A DNA stretch of 64,000 nucleotides from NCBI GenBank assembly GCA_023101885.1, contig JALPQD010000293.1, positions 2,089,861-2,153,860 of the forward strand. The letters are read 5' to 3'. Below, one piece after another: positions 46,440-58,349 of the stretch (its first letter is position 1; every line of letters starts with the position of its first letter). Position numbers and translations under genes: made by a program. The notes beneath the pieces are model-generated. The model saw only the letters and a program-made list of their open reading frames with translations. It searched no databases and was not told the origin of the DNA. This DNA comes from Typhlomys cinereus. Lineage: Eukaryota > Chordata > Mammalia > Rodentia > Platacanthomyidae.

Positions 46440-46800
46440 AAGAGAACAGGTGATTTTATTTTACTTTGTCTGATTACAATTCCTTGTCCAGTTTGGTAGG
46501 ACAGCCTACACCAACCCCAGGGGCCAAGGGAACTGTCTGCACCATATCCACATGTGTCAGCAGAGGGACAATACTCATTACCGGAGCAGCACATCTACCA
46601 AAAGCACCCAATATACCAAAAGATGTCAATCAACTTCCTTAAGCAGTCCACTCCTTCTTATTTATCTGACAAGGAACTGGCCACACTAGTCATAAAATGG
46701 GCCTCCTCAACTGTCAATTAGATAACCTGTATCTAACTATGAAACCTACCATGCTGCTGAAATGTAAGCAGAAACTGTAAGCCAAGAATAAACTGCTTTG
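46440..46800 (+). repeat. Copy C of the ~350-bp family
   Basis: Aligns with copy A through 'gtccagtttggtaggacag', 'accaaccccaggggccaagg' and 'caactgtcaattagataacc'. It ends near 'tgtaagccaagaataaactgc', a 3' end common in rodent dispersed repeats. Confidence 0.6.
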
Positions 46801-47194
46801 TCCTATACACTTTCAGCATTGAGAATATGAAAACAAACTCAGCACATCTCAAATTCCTATTGTTCCTGAGTATACTGCTCACAGATTTTTAGCTTTTGTT
46901 TTTGACTTATCTATATCCGTCCCATGGTGCAGGGACAACATTATTTGAAAAGTCTAATTAGAAATGTTGTTGACTCAGATTGCTATGCTGCACAGAGAAC
47001 TTTGGGTACACACTATCTGGAAAAGAACGCGAAGACTGATATTTTGAGAAGCAGTGATAAGGACAAATAGGGAGAAGGAAATACATGAGCGCTTGAGGAC
47101 CAGAAGTGGTGACCCATTTTGGAGCACACTGCCCTCACTTGATTCAAGTGCTCAGCACAATTTGCTTAAGAACAATGAGTTTCTTCCTCATGGT
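46801..47194. other. Anonymous sequence
   Basis: No recognised feature. Confidence 0.4.
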
Positions 47195-47345
47195 CCAGGC
47201 ATTGCTATCTCATTGTCCAGATGGGGCGAAAGAAGCTAAGTGAACTCCCTCAACTCACACAGCTGGTGAACAGCAGGTGGGATATGAACTTAAGATGCAC
47301 ACTCAGAAAGTAAGCTTTGATATCTGCACGCTCTTGCTTCTCAGG
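47195..47345 (+). mobile_element. MIR (mammalian-wide SINE)
   Basis: 'ctcattgtccagatggggcg', 'aactccctcaactcacacagctgg', 'ggtgggatatgaact' and 'cacgctcttgcttctc' follow the MIR core and 3' region in order. This is an ancient insertion shared by many mammals, so the surrounding interval is old orthologous DNA. Confidence 0.8.
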
Positions 47346-49074
47346 GGAGATATATGTTCTTCCCAAAATAAATTCCTATAGGAAAAAAAAAAAGACAAGC
47401 CATATAGGAAACCTTGAGAAAAGTCATAAAATTTACTTTTTCTACTCCTGATTAATCACTATTTCTTGCAGCTGTAGAATGATGTCTGGTTCTCAAGAGT
47501 GCTGCAAGAGATTTTAGGTCATATTTCCATAGATAACAGGACAGCAGTTTGCTTTTATTTTTTTTCTCCTGACTGTGTTATAGAGACTGGCAGCTGTAAG
47601 ATTTCCATAAAAGCATTCTCTTTTCATCTGACTGGTACAACACATGGTCATCTGCATGAAAATGAACAGGATTGAATACTGAATATGCTCAGTTGAAAGA
47701 GAGACAGCAAGACTAAAAAGGCCTTCTTAACAGCAGCTTGGATTTAACATTTAATTTTCTTATTAGTTCCAAAAGGGCAGACTGATTTTCCACAGGTGTA
47801 AGCAACATACATAATTAATGCCACATCTCAGGACTCTGAACAAGATCACTGGCCAGCACCCACTGCCTAGGTGTTGGACTGAGATTAGATCAGCTCTGAC
47901 ACTCAACTTTGAAGCTACATAGACTCATGAATGATGAGATTCCTCTATGCATTTGAAAGATGTTGGTTCCTTTGGTTTGGAAATAAAAAAGCTTTTATAA
48001 AGCCAACACAGCATTCTGCTGAGGAAAAAAGAAAAAAATTTCTCATTAATTCCTTGAACAGGAGTAACATAGACTGTGAACGCTGTGGTGAATGTGAAGA
48101 AAACTGAAATGAATAATGGCATTTAAAGTGTAGCAGAGAGATGTACAATTTACTTGCAGTTTCTGAGTGGCGAATGTGCAGTCGAGTTGCAGTTATTTGC
48201 AACACGGGGCCTTTTCAAGAACAATTGGCATCAAAACCGTTTTCAGGCTTGACTTATGGGAATCTAAGATATTGTCTAACTATTTGGAGGAACCAGGAAT
48301 GGATTCAAACCCCAGTCATTAGAAGGCAAAAGGTTTCCTAACTGTCAAGTTCAATTTCCAACATGGCAGTAATAGAACAAAAGAGAACCACCAGAATTCC
48401 ACCTGAGCATGGAGTGGGCTCACATCTGACCTTCTCGGCTTCGCGCTCCATGTGATTGCTTTCCTCTTTATTGCTTTCACCAGATTATTCCATCAACCCC
48501 TGACTTTAGCAGGAAGCTGATATCTCAAAATTCTATATGAAAAAAAAAAGCAACCTACACCCCTGTAAGTTGATCTGAAATCAGAGGTCTGTTCTCTGAT
48601 GATCTGTGAACTGAGCTCTCTCTCTTGCTTAAAATGCATCCCAAAATGAGCCATTGCGGATGCTTAGGCCAATGGTAAAACAAAACTTTCCCTTTTGAAT
48701 TTCTCTTATTTATATAAATAGTTCTTATCTTCACCAATGGAAGATAACTTGCACTTAAGGAATAAATCAGCATTGTTCCAGCTAAATGTGAACAAGGGGA
48801 AATAATTACGAAATGACTGATTGCATGGTCAATTTTATGGCTGTAAAATACTTCAAAATTAAATAAATCATATGAGGATCCTAGCCTTTTTGTCTTATTT
48901 TTTTTTCCTCTGTTTAAATCTCATCTAAGGCTCTTTGTCCAATTAAGACAAGCATTAGCACTGACAAATTATATTTATTGAAAGCCTTCACTTCAATGAT
49001 GTTACTTCTATCATTTTTAATTTCTTTGCTTGTTTGTAATGAGAAAATTGCTGCATGATGTTAATCCTTTTGTA
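47346..49074. other. Unique sequence, possible conserved non-coding DNA
   Basis: Less AT-rich and free of recognisable repeats, adjacent to a MIR. No open frame has protein features. Stretches such as 47560-47830 look complex and could be constrained regulatory sequence. I cannot test conservation here. Confidence 0.35.
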
Positions 49075-49200
49075 AACGATTCATTGACTTACTCATTCAA
49101 AAATACTTTATAAGACACTTCTTATGGGCCAGAGACAATTCTACATACTTGTGGAAAAGAGAGGAGCATGTAAGCATTAAGTGATAGAAACTGAGAGAGA
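49075..49200 (+). mobile_element. Possible L2/MIR-related fragment
   Basis: 'cattgacttactcattcaaaaatactttataagacacttcttatgggccagagacaattct' follows the common mammalian 'attcattcaacaaatatttattgagcacc...tgggccaggcactgttct' pattern. Short and diverged. Confidence 0.4.
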
Positions 49201-49375
49201 TGAACTAAGCTTTTTTAAAGTTAAAGCTTTCTTTGTAGATGTAAATGCACTATTTGAACTTTCAGTATAAAGATGAATGACTTCAAAATACATAGCAACA
49301 GAATGCAATTACTGTATTGGGATAATTACAGCATAATACTAGGTTATGGAGGTTACTGGAACAAGATTTTTTTCT

Positions 49376-49428
49376 CTCTCTCTCCCTCCTGTCTCTCTCT
49401 GCATCTCTCTCTGTGTGTCTCTCCTCTT

Positions 49429-49460
<32 letters not shown>

Positions 49461-49470
49461 TTTCTCTCTA
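49376..49470. repeat. (TC)n microsatellite
   Basis: Imperfect TC/TCTG repeat of about 95 bp. The open frame across it is low-complexity and spurious. Confidence 0.9.
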
Positions 49471-49594
49471 CACAAATACATTAGTGGAGAAGAGATGACT
49501 AAATTAGGTGTTATTTCTCAGGATCTCTGAGAGTTAACTTTTATTTTCATCTTGACAAATCTGGATTTAATAAATAGATCAGCCATTAGATCTT

Positions 49595-49925
49595 TTGAGG
49601 AGATTATCTGGACCAAGTTGCCTGAAATAGGATGATCCACCCTGTATATGGATGTAGTCTTTCAGTGGCAGCGAAGATAAAAGGAAGTCCAAGAGAGACA
49701 AGCTCCTCTCTCTCTTGCCTTGTGCTGACAAGCTCATCATTACTACTATGACCATTTGCTAATATGCGAACCCAGCATTTTTGACCTTCCAACATAGACT
49801 GATGACCACTGACTTTCCAGGTATCTCTGGCCTTCAGCACCAGACTGGGAGCGCTGAGATATTCAGCTCCTGAATGAGTGGCTATAGGTAGCATTGTAGC
49901 TACCTACACCTTATCTTGTAAACCA
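49595..49925. repeat. Possible old dispersed repeat
   Basis: 'gatgatccaccctgtatatggatg', 'gacaagctcctctctctcttgc' and 'tctctggccttcagcaccagac' recall a common mammalian repeat with this order of phrases. The class is not certain. The 96-codon minus frame lies inside it. Confidence 0.4.
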
Positions 49926-51292
49926 CCCAAGAAATTCCCATTTTATTCTTTCATTCTATTTGTTCTGCCTATTTTGTTCTGCTCCTGACTATTAAAGGAG
50001 CCATTCACCCCATTCATCCCATTCACAATGAACATATGAACATATGTTCACAAATGGACATAACACTGGTTTTCTAGATATTTGACTTTCTAGATCTATT
50101 TAAATGGCATTCTTGGACCTCTGTATTAGCCAGGAGCTATTTTGGTTTAACATTGTGTATGACATGGAAAATGGAATTATTCAAAGAATCATCATCCCAG
50201 GGAGAGGAAAAAATTCACTCAATTTTCTAAATCCCTATTTTAAGGATATTCAAGAAGATATTTTTTTCTACTAAAGGTTATAATGGGAAAAAACTGGTAA
50301 AGATCTATTTTCTGCCTAGATTAATGTCTTTTTTAAAGAAAATTTAATTATTAACATTTGCTGGTTGAATGAGAAGTTTAATTGCTTATGCTTATTTTAA
50401 GCTAAAATATGAACAACTGGTCATTCAATAAAGCAGAAAAAGTTCATACCAAATGTATTCAAACATCAACTCTACAGCATAGTATATCTCTTTCTGAATC
50501 TGACATCTTTTCATTCTTGAGACCTGAAATTTTTAACAAATGGATTAAAGCTTTTCTTTATATTAATGCATATGTGACATTGTGACTCTTTAATAATATT
50601 TTGAAGTTTATGTGAAATAACTAGAAATTTTGGCCTGTAATGCTGTTTCAGTCTTATAAATTTGAAATAAAAATATAATTGAACATGAAAGATTTTGAAC
50701 CATAATTTAATAGTGTAAATGAAGCCAATTCTATGAGATATAAGATTTAGTAGAAAAGTTAAGGATTCTATATACATATTAAAAGATGTATTCTGATCAA
50801 AGCACAAGCAAACTTTTTGTTATCATGGAAGAAGGGAAAAACCTTTCCCTGGTTTCTGAAAACTGATTTCAAACCTGCAAAGTTGCCCAGCACACTCTTG
50901 TTTACTTGGGAAGAAGAATTAGGCAGGTATTTTCCCTGCTAGAAACACCAGAGCTCTGAGTTTTACTTGCAGTTGATTTACTCTCTTTAGTGGAAACTCA
51001 GGGATGCTTCCCTCTGGCAAACGTACCTTGGGCAGAAATTTCTCAGTGTAATTATTTTCTGTGAGGGCCCTAATGACTCTTCTTTCTTATTACAGTTGTC
51101 CTTAATCCTTTCTGAGTTAAAACTTTGTAAGTCCCATCAGCATCTTAAAATTTTCTAACTAACTTCCATTCCTGAACTCCCACGGCTTTCGGCCAAGCTT
51201 CAGAGCATACTTATGTTCTGTGGAAACATGGCTTTTAATTACATGGATCTATAAATTTTAAAGAATAGAATGTTAATCTTTTAACATTCTCT
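49926..51292. other. Anonymous AT-rich sequence
   Basis: No recognised gene. A short perfect hairpin (gaacatatgaacatatgttc) lies near 50033-50052. The 98-codon minus frame at 50511-50807 has no protein features. Confidence 0.4.
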
Positions 51293-51599
51293 TACTTTCA
51301 GAATTTTTTTATTATTATTATTATTTATTCAACTGTGTGCATATGCATGTGCGTGTGTGTGTGTGTGTGTGTGTGTGCGTGTGTAGAACCACGGACGAAT
51401 TCGCGAACCACCATGGACGCCTCTACCTCCTTCTGCCCGGGATTCACAGGCTCCGCCCTACCAGGACCAGAAGCGCAGGCCGCCCCCGCTTCCGCCTGGC
51501 GTCTATACGTGGGATCTGGGATCCGAACTCAGGACCTTCCGCCTGCAAGGCGGAGGCTTAACCCCTGAGCCACCTCTCCAGCCCCTACTTTCAGAATTT
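51293..51599 (-). mobile_element. Young B2-like SINE, copy S4, minus strand, 14-bp TSD
   Basis: Perfect repeats tactttcagaattt at 51293-51306 and 51586-51599. The plus strand shows the complement: A-rich tail as (T/ATT)n, (GT)n, CpG-rich body, B box complement 'ggatccgaac', and head end 'gagccacctctccagcccc'. It lacks the 'agtaaacaagg' insertion and keeps most CpGs, like S1 and S6. Recent. Confidence 0.93.
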
Positions 51600-52384
51600 A
51601 TGACCCAAAATGGAAAATCCAGAAGGATGCCACTGTATTATTTTAAATGTGTTCAGCAAATAATTATTGTTTATTAGTCTTTATCATCTATATATCATCT
51701 ACAATTGCCCACTGAAGATGACAGTGCGCTGAAGAGTTCAGTTGGCCCATATTTCTTGATTTTTGCCTTTTATAAGGGTTTGTGATATAGTTTTTTTTAG
51801 AGTGTGAGACTGATTATTTTAAAGCAGATGAACAATGTGTCCCATGAACCCATAGCTGCTGATCCATTTACATCTGGACCCATTTCATCTAAATTAAATT
51901 TACATCATCCAGGCTCACTTAGATCTGAGTTTTGCTGCTATGGATACTGAAATCATTAAACCCCTTGAACAATCTAAATTCATAAATTTGTAGAACAAAA
52001 GCTTTCTTACTTGTGTCTTCACAATAATGATAGTTCATATTTCACATAACTGAGGACGGTTAGGTTCATTTCTATGAGTTAAAAAGTTTACTGATACAAG
52101 TAATTTCTTTTCTTGCTTATATTCCTGACTTAATAGTACATCTAAAATCATACCTTTAGTTTTAATTTGGTTTCTGTTTGCACTGGATGCTCCATTTGTA
52201 CAATCAATTCAACATAGTGAAGTAAAATATTTAACGGTTGTATTTTCAATATGTTTAATATCTCTAACATTCCTTTGATTTATGAAATAAAATGGTATGA
52301 ATGGAGCAGAAGCACACAAGATTGATGCTATAGTTTGCATGTAGCTGATAAATTCATGAACAAAAATCATGGGAAACTAAGAGT
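51600..52384. other. Anonymous AT-rich sequence
   Basis: No recognised gene or repeat. Confidence 0.4.
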
Positions 52385-52770
52385 TTCATTTTAGCTTATG
52401 ATTCTTGGCTACAGGTCTTTGTCTAGCTGGATAGGAAGATCTTATCAACAGCAGGAACTTAGAGATCTTCCCATACTATATCCACAGGACTTTTGAGAGA
52501 GGGGCAATCCTCACTTGCCAGACCAGGTGTCTGGCCAAGTATATTGAAGAATGCCAACTTCCTTAACCAACTCCCTCCATCATATTCATCTCTCCAGGAA
52601 CTATCCTTCATGGGCTGGACTTTCTACCCTTCATGGGCTGGACTTTCTTCATTAATTAGACAAATTCTTGCAGTTCGTTCAGGGCTTAATTATTAATTTT
52701 TTACAAAATGTGCCTAGAGTTCAAACCTTCAATTGTCAGGTTGACATCTATATCCAACTGTGACAATTGC
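52385..52770 (+). repeat. Copy B of the ~350-bp family
   Basis: Good match to copy A ('tcacttgccagaccagg', 'gtctggccaagta', 'gccaacttccttaaccaactc') through an end with 'caattgtcaggttgacatc'. It contains a small internal tandem duplication of 'cttcatgggctggactttct' (about 52607-52650). Confidence 0.7.
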
Positions 52771-53099
52771 ATACTAATATTCCACTTACAATCTTTTAGT
52801 ATAGTAGTAATTCAAATGAATAAATTTCCTTAGTATGGCTCATGATCCTCCCATTCTAATTAAGCATTCATATTCTTGATATGGTATAAGTATTGGAGAA
52901 CAAAGCACAACTATCTATTCTCAGCCAAAAATTGGGGAGCGTAATACCAATGAGAGCTATCTTTATATATTTGAATTGATTGTCTCATGAAAGAGTAATT
53001 AATTAATTTTATAAAATTCAGAAGGGTATGTTTCAGAAATAAAATATGGCTTAAATAAAAATAATAAATACCTCTGTAAATAATTGTAATTATTTCTTG
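52771..53099. other. Anonymous AT-rich sequence
   Basis: No recognised feature. Confidence 0.4.
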
Positions 53100-53129
53100 T
53101 AAGTTATATGGCTTATAAGTTATAAGAAT

Positions 53130-53213
53130 ATGAAGAGACAATGGTAGAGCATTTGCCTACATAGAGATACACAGAAACACAGATACCAGACACATATACA
53201 CGCAGAGAATGAA

Positions 53214-53262
<49 letters not shown>
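53130..53262 (+). repeat. ID-like fragment followed by (GA)n microsatellite
   Basis: 'gacaatggtagagcatttgcctac' resembles the ID/tRNA-derived head, followed by CA-rich sequence and (GA)n at about 53216-53262. A diverged SINE is likely. The open frames here are spurious. Confidence 0.5.
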
Positions 53263-53264
<2 letters not shown>

Positions 53265-54104
53265 CTTATAACTAGTGGCATTCGAATTGTAACCTTAGAA
53301 TGAATCTTGTTGGTAAAAGTCAAATAAAGGTACTCATGCACTTGAGGTATCTATATTTTAATTCCAACATATTTACAAACTAATTATGTGATTTTTGTCT
53401 AGAATAGTTTCCTCATTTCCTTCCAGAATGATTACTAATAATGTTCTTCTAAATTTTAAATATATCTATGCTTTGAACTAAAACTAAATGGTTTTGCTGA
53501 TTACATTGATCATTATTTTGAAGGTTTAAAATATCAATATTGAAAAGATATGCTTGCTTAACCAATAATTGATACACTAAGATTAACTGATTTAGTTATA
53601 ATAACAATAATATGACAGGTTTGTATATTAAAGATTTTTTTTAGTTTCAAAGTATTTGTTTATTTCTTTAAAGATTTTTATATGCATAAACTCTTAGAAT
53701 GTTCAACATATGTATGTATTCTTTTATATGCAAATGTAAGTTTAAAATAGTAATTGTTTGCAACTTTTTAAATATTGACAATGTGTGCTGAGTATATCTT
53801 CAATGAATTCATATATTGTTTCTTTACCATTTTACCTGCCTTTGTATGGACCCAGATAAACCTGGCAACAGTGCAGGTGACTTAAGCAATAAACATATGA
53901 GTTGTTCTGTTCCTGTAAAGGAATAAATAAGTGGGGAACCTCATCTTTCTTTTTCTATATTAAATGTTTATTTCTGTTTAAAAACTCTTATGAAAAAGGA
54001 AAAAGGTAGCATATTACCTTCAAAATAAAAAATCTTTAGAAATGCCTTAAAATATATTCTGATGAAAACAGATTTATGTGAATATTTAGAGAAGCAAAAA
54101 CCTT
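53263..54104. other. Anonymous AT-rich sequence
   Basis: No recognised gene or repeat. Confidence 0.4.
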
Positions 54105-54138
54105 TTTTTAACTTTATTTATTCATTTAGTGTGTGTGC

Positions 54139-54178
<40 letters not shown>

Positions 54179-54415
54179 CAGAGACCACATGTGTCCCTAT
54201 GAATGGCTAAAGGTGACTTCAGGAATCATCTTGGATTGCTTCTACCTATTTCTTGGTTCCCTCTGGGATTTCCAAGACTCCACCTACCAGTACTGGAAGT
54301 ACAGACGGCTGCTATTTCTGCTTGGCTTTTTTTAAAGTGGGACCTGGGATCCCAACTCAAGACCTTCAGCTTTCAAGGCACAGTCTTAACCCCAATTCAA
54401 CTCTACAGCTCAAGA
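54105..54415 (-). mobile_element. Older B2-like SINE with (GT)n, minus strand
   Basis: (GT)n at 54131-54174, body 'gacttcaggaatcatcttgg' and 'tctgggatttccaagactcc', B-box complement 'gggatcccaactcaag' and head complement ending near 54415 ('ttaaccccaattcaactctacagctc'). Diverged relative of the young family. Confidence 0.8.
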
Positions 54416-54429
54416 AGCAAAAACCTTTT

Positions 54430-54450
54430 AAATATACTTTATTTATTTAT

Positions 54451-54517
<67 letters not shown>

Positions 54518-54650
54518 CACATGAGGTCAATGAACACCTTCTGAAGGTAGATTTCCTCTTTCTACCATATGAGCACTGAGAATTGAACTCAATTCACCAG
54601 GTTTGCATACAGGTACCTTTACTTGGTGAGTCACCTTGTCATCCCAACAA
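54430..54650 (-). mobile_element. Old SINE with long (GA)n, minus strand
   Basis: The A-rich tail complement 'tttatttatttatt' leads into (GA)n at about 54452-54514. It is followed by 'gagcactgagaattgaactc' and 'ggtgagtcaccttgtcatccc', an eroded head complement. This structure resembles a GA-containing tRNA-derived SINE and the element at 28505. Confidence 0.6.
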
Positions 54651-55436
54651 AGATGTTAAAGAATTTTCATTTTCATTATGTGACTTCAGACTACTAATGA
54701 AGATTTTATGGTAGATATGCTCTAGCTGAACCACATTCACCTTTCCTGTAAGATATTAATAATTTCCATTGTGCAACTCAGTAAAAGTCCAATCACAGCT
54801 GCTGCAGCCCTAACTTCTCTGCGCATATCTTGGGTCCTCCCCATCTTCAGGCTCTTAACATCTTGCCTCCCCTTCTTCCTCAAGGTTCCTTGAGCTTTAG
54901 GATGGGGATAGATTTTGCTCATCTGGTTCCAGGTGAATAATGTAGGGTTTGGTGTTCTGAATTATGATTTGTTGTTGTATTCACTGCCCTTGGCTGCATT
55001 CCGATTGGTATCAAAGGTCACCTCCTAACCAAAGATAAAAGACTGTTTAAATGAAAAATCTTAATATAAGATGAGACTCAATGGTATGTGGAAGAACAGG
55101 AGTAGGACACAGCAGTGTGTGTGTGTGGGGAGTGTCAGTGTCCCATTTTCTGGATGATTACTGTAAATCTGCCAGTCCCTATATCCTCCCCAACTGGTGA
55201 GATCAAACCTGTTCAGTCCCAAGTGACCAGGAAGGGAAGTGAGAGTGAGCTGAATCAGATGTCTCACTACTTACATGCAATACTTGACCACGACCTATTT
55301 TCTCTACTGAGGTGTGATCCCCTATCTCCTTTCTTTTGAGGTCCTCCTTCCCCTTCCCTCCTGTATATAATCCTTTGCAATTACATTGGGTATTACAGAG
55401 ATTAACTTTGAATATGCCATTAAGTGGGTTTGGAAG

Positions 55437-56773
55437 TAGGATCCACTTATTACAGAGTACATATGGTGCCTGACTTACTGTGTCTGGGATAGCTCACTCA
55501 ATATAATTTTTTTCTAATTCCTTTTATTTCCCAGAAAATTTCATTAATTCATCTTTTTTGAGGGCTGTCTTGTATTGTATTGTATAAATATACCACATTT
55601 TCATTATCCATTCGTCAACTTTTGGGCATTTGAGTTGATTTCATGATTTTGCTATTGTAAACGATGCTGCAATGAACATGGATGTGCTCATGTTTACTGT
55701 AGTGGATTGCTGCATTATGGGGAATTATTCCCAGTAGTGGTATAACAAGGTCATATGGCATTTCAATCTTTAACGTTTTTAGAAATTGCCATGCTGATTG
55801 CTAGAGTAGTTGTGTAAGTCTGCATTCCCAAAAGCAATGTTTGAGAGTTCCTTTCTCCCTACATCCTCTCAAGCATTTGGTATTGTTTGTATTGTGGATT
55901 TTTGTCATCCTGACAGGGGTGAGATGATATCTCAAGGAAGTTTTGATTTGCATTTTCCTGATGGCTAAGGATATGGAGTACTTTTTAAGATATTTGTTAG
56001 ACATTTCAGTTTTACCTCTGCACAAGTTTCTTTTGAGTTCCTGGGCCCATTTTTAATTGGGGCATTTATCTCCTTGGTGTTTAGTTTTTTTAAATTCTGT
56101 TTGCACTGTGGATACTAGAACTTGATCAGATATGTGGTTAGTGAAGATTTTCTCCCATTTTTTGGGTTGCCTTTTTGCTGGGGTTACAATCTCTTTATCT
56201 GAACAGAAGCTCTTTAATTTCATAAGATCCCATTTGTTGAGTGTTGGTTGTAGTGACTGTGCTATTTGATTTCTGTTTAGGAACTGTTGGCCTAGCCCAA
56301 CCAGCTCAATGGAGTTCCCTACCTTTTCAACTAGGGTTTTAATAGTCTCTGGTCTAATATTAAGGTCTTTGATCAATTTGGAATAAATTTTTGTGCATGG
56401 TGACAAGTATGGGTCCATTTTAATCTTCTACATGTGGACGGACATCCAGTTTTGCCAGCACCTTTGTTGAAGATGCTGTTCTTTTTCCATTGGATTTTTT
56501 TGGCCCCTTTGTGGAAGATCAAATGGCTGCAATTGTGTGGGCTTATATCTGGGTCTTCAACCCTTATATACTGATCTACATGTCTATTTTGGAGTTAGTA
56601 GAAGGCTGTTTTTATTATGGATTTGTAGTATAGATTAAGGTTTGGCATTATGATAACTTCAGCAATGTTTGGTTTCTTATGATTGTTTTTCTCAGGATTG
56701 TTTTTGCTCTCCTGGGACTTTTGTGCTACCATATGAATTTTTTAAAATTTTTTTATTATTTCTTATTTATTCA

Positions 56774-56821
<48 letters not shown>

Positions 56822-57960
56822 ACCATGGACAAATTCGGGAACCATCATGGACCGCCTCCTTGTTTACTCTGCCGCGGGATTCACAGGCTCCGCCCTACCA
56901 GGACCAGAAACGCAGGTCGCCCCCTGTTTCTGCCTGGCATCTATACGTGGGATCTAGGATCCCAACTCAGGACCTTCTGTCTGCAAGGAAGAGGCTTAAC
57001 CCCTGAGCCACCTCTCCAGCCCCATACCATATGAATTTTGAGATTGTTTGGTCAATTTCTTTAAAGAATTCCTTGGGGATTTTGATTGGTATAGAGTTAA
57101 ATCTATACATTGCTTTTGGTAGGATGGCCATTTATTTTTATGATGTTGATTCTGCTGATCTAAGAGCACAGAAGGTTTTTTCCATCTTCTGGTATCTTCT
57201 GTAATTTCTTCCTTTAGGATTTTACAATTTTCATCATAAAAGTCTCTTATTTATACTATGGCAAATGGGATTGTTTTTCTTAGAGTATTTCACTTTTTTC
57301 ATCCTTGGTGTACAAGAAGGCCACTGAATTTTGCACATTTATTTTGTAACCTGCCACTCTGCTGAACTTCTGTATTACTTCCAAGAGTTTTCTGGTGAAG
57401 TTTTTAGGATCACTCAGGTATATGATCATGTCATCTGCAAACAGAGATATCTTAACATCTTCCTTTCAGATTTGAATCCCTTTTATCTCCCTCTCTTGTC
57501 TTATGGTTCTAGCTAAGATTTCAAGTACAATATTAAATAGAAGTGGTGAGAGTGGACAGCCTTGTCTAATTCCTGATTGAAGCTGGAATAGTTCAAGTTT
57601 TTCCCCTATTGAGTATAATCCTTGCTGAGGGCTTGTTGTGTGATATTATGTGCTTTTATTATGTTGATATAAATTCCTTCCATTACAGTTTTCTCTAGGA
57701 TTTTGATCATAAAAGGATGCTGGATCTTGTTCAAAAGCTTTTTCTGCATCTATCGAGAGTATCATGTGGTCTTGCACTTTGATCGGCTTATAGGATTGAT
57801 TACATTTATTGATTTGCGTATGTTGAAACAACCTTGTGTGCCTGGGATAAAGCTTACTTGATCACAGTGAATGATCTTTTTGATATGTTTTTGAATCTGA
57901 TTTGCTAAGATTTCATTGAGAATCTTTACATCTGTGTTCATCAAAGAGATTGTCATGGAT
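55437..57960 (-). pseudogene. L1 ORF2: L1 ORF2 fragment (RT to C-terminus), inverted part of the twin-primed L1
   Basis: The minus strand encodes degenerate ORF2 from the [21 protein letters not shown] region (near 57950-57890), through AEKAF (near 57745) and a complement of FADDMI (near 57425-57445), to the C-terminal region. Many frameshifts and stops are present. The usual terminal TAG position carries a changed base (gtaggatcc instead of ctaggagcc on the plus strand). It is interrupted by SINE copy S5. Confidence 0.85.
56727..57039 (-). mobile_element. B2-like SINE, copy S5, minus strand, 15-bp TSD
   Basis: Perfect TSDs taccatatgaatttt at 56727-56741 and 57025-57039, inside L1 ORF2. It contains (GT)n (56777-56819), a body with the complement of the 'agtaaacaagg' insertion, and a complete head ending 'ccacctctccagcccc'. 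The long frames at 56669-57034 simply read across it. Confidence 0.93.
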
Positions 57961-58349
57961 CATAAAGGAGAGGCTCCAGGCAGTGGATTCTTTCAGGCAA
58001 GGGATTAAACAGTCAAAATAGAGTTCCCATAATAGCGGGGAGCCCAAGAAGGGGAGCCCAAGAAGTGGCTCTGGGCAATGCCACTGAATCCTGAACCCTC
58101 ATTAAGGTGTAGGACTCAGAGGGAGGTTTGGTGTTCACACATAAGGATGCTCCAGGGGATGGTAGGGAGGAAGTGGGAGGTACATAGAGAGGGGGAGGGA
58201 GTGAGGGATGAAAGGAAGGGTGCAAGGAGGGAGAGGGCAATGGGGGATGACTAGGAAGGGAAAAAGGGAGGGAGAGGATGGGGTACTTATTGAGCTTGTA
58301 TGATTAGGAAAAAATAAAATGTGGATAAAAAAGATATTAGTAATTTTCC

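Larger units (their letters stand above)
54750..58349 (+). mobile_element. Twin-primed (5'-inverted) L1 with TSD
   Basis: TSDs 'aagatattaataatttcc' (54750-54767) and 'aagatattagtaattttcc' (58331-58349) flank the element. The right part (57975-58330) is the L1 3'UTR end in sense, with polypurine tract and A-rich tail. The left part (54768-57960) is the adjoining 3'UTR and ORF2, inverted. The 3'UTR breakpoint at the left edge continues where the right part begins, which is exactly the order that twin priming produces. A SINE (56727-57039) later landed in it. It is diverged and non-coding. Confidence 0.88.

Noticed and set aside
50033..50052. Perfect 20-bp palindromic sequence
   Set aside because: Short AT-rich palindromes are expected by chance at this base composition; no neighbouring feature gives it meaning.
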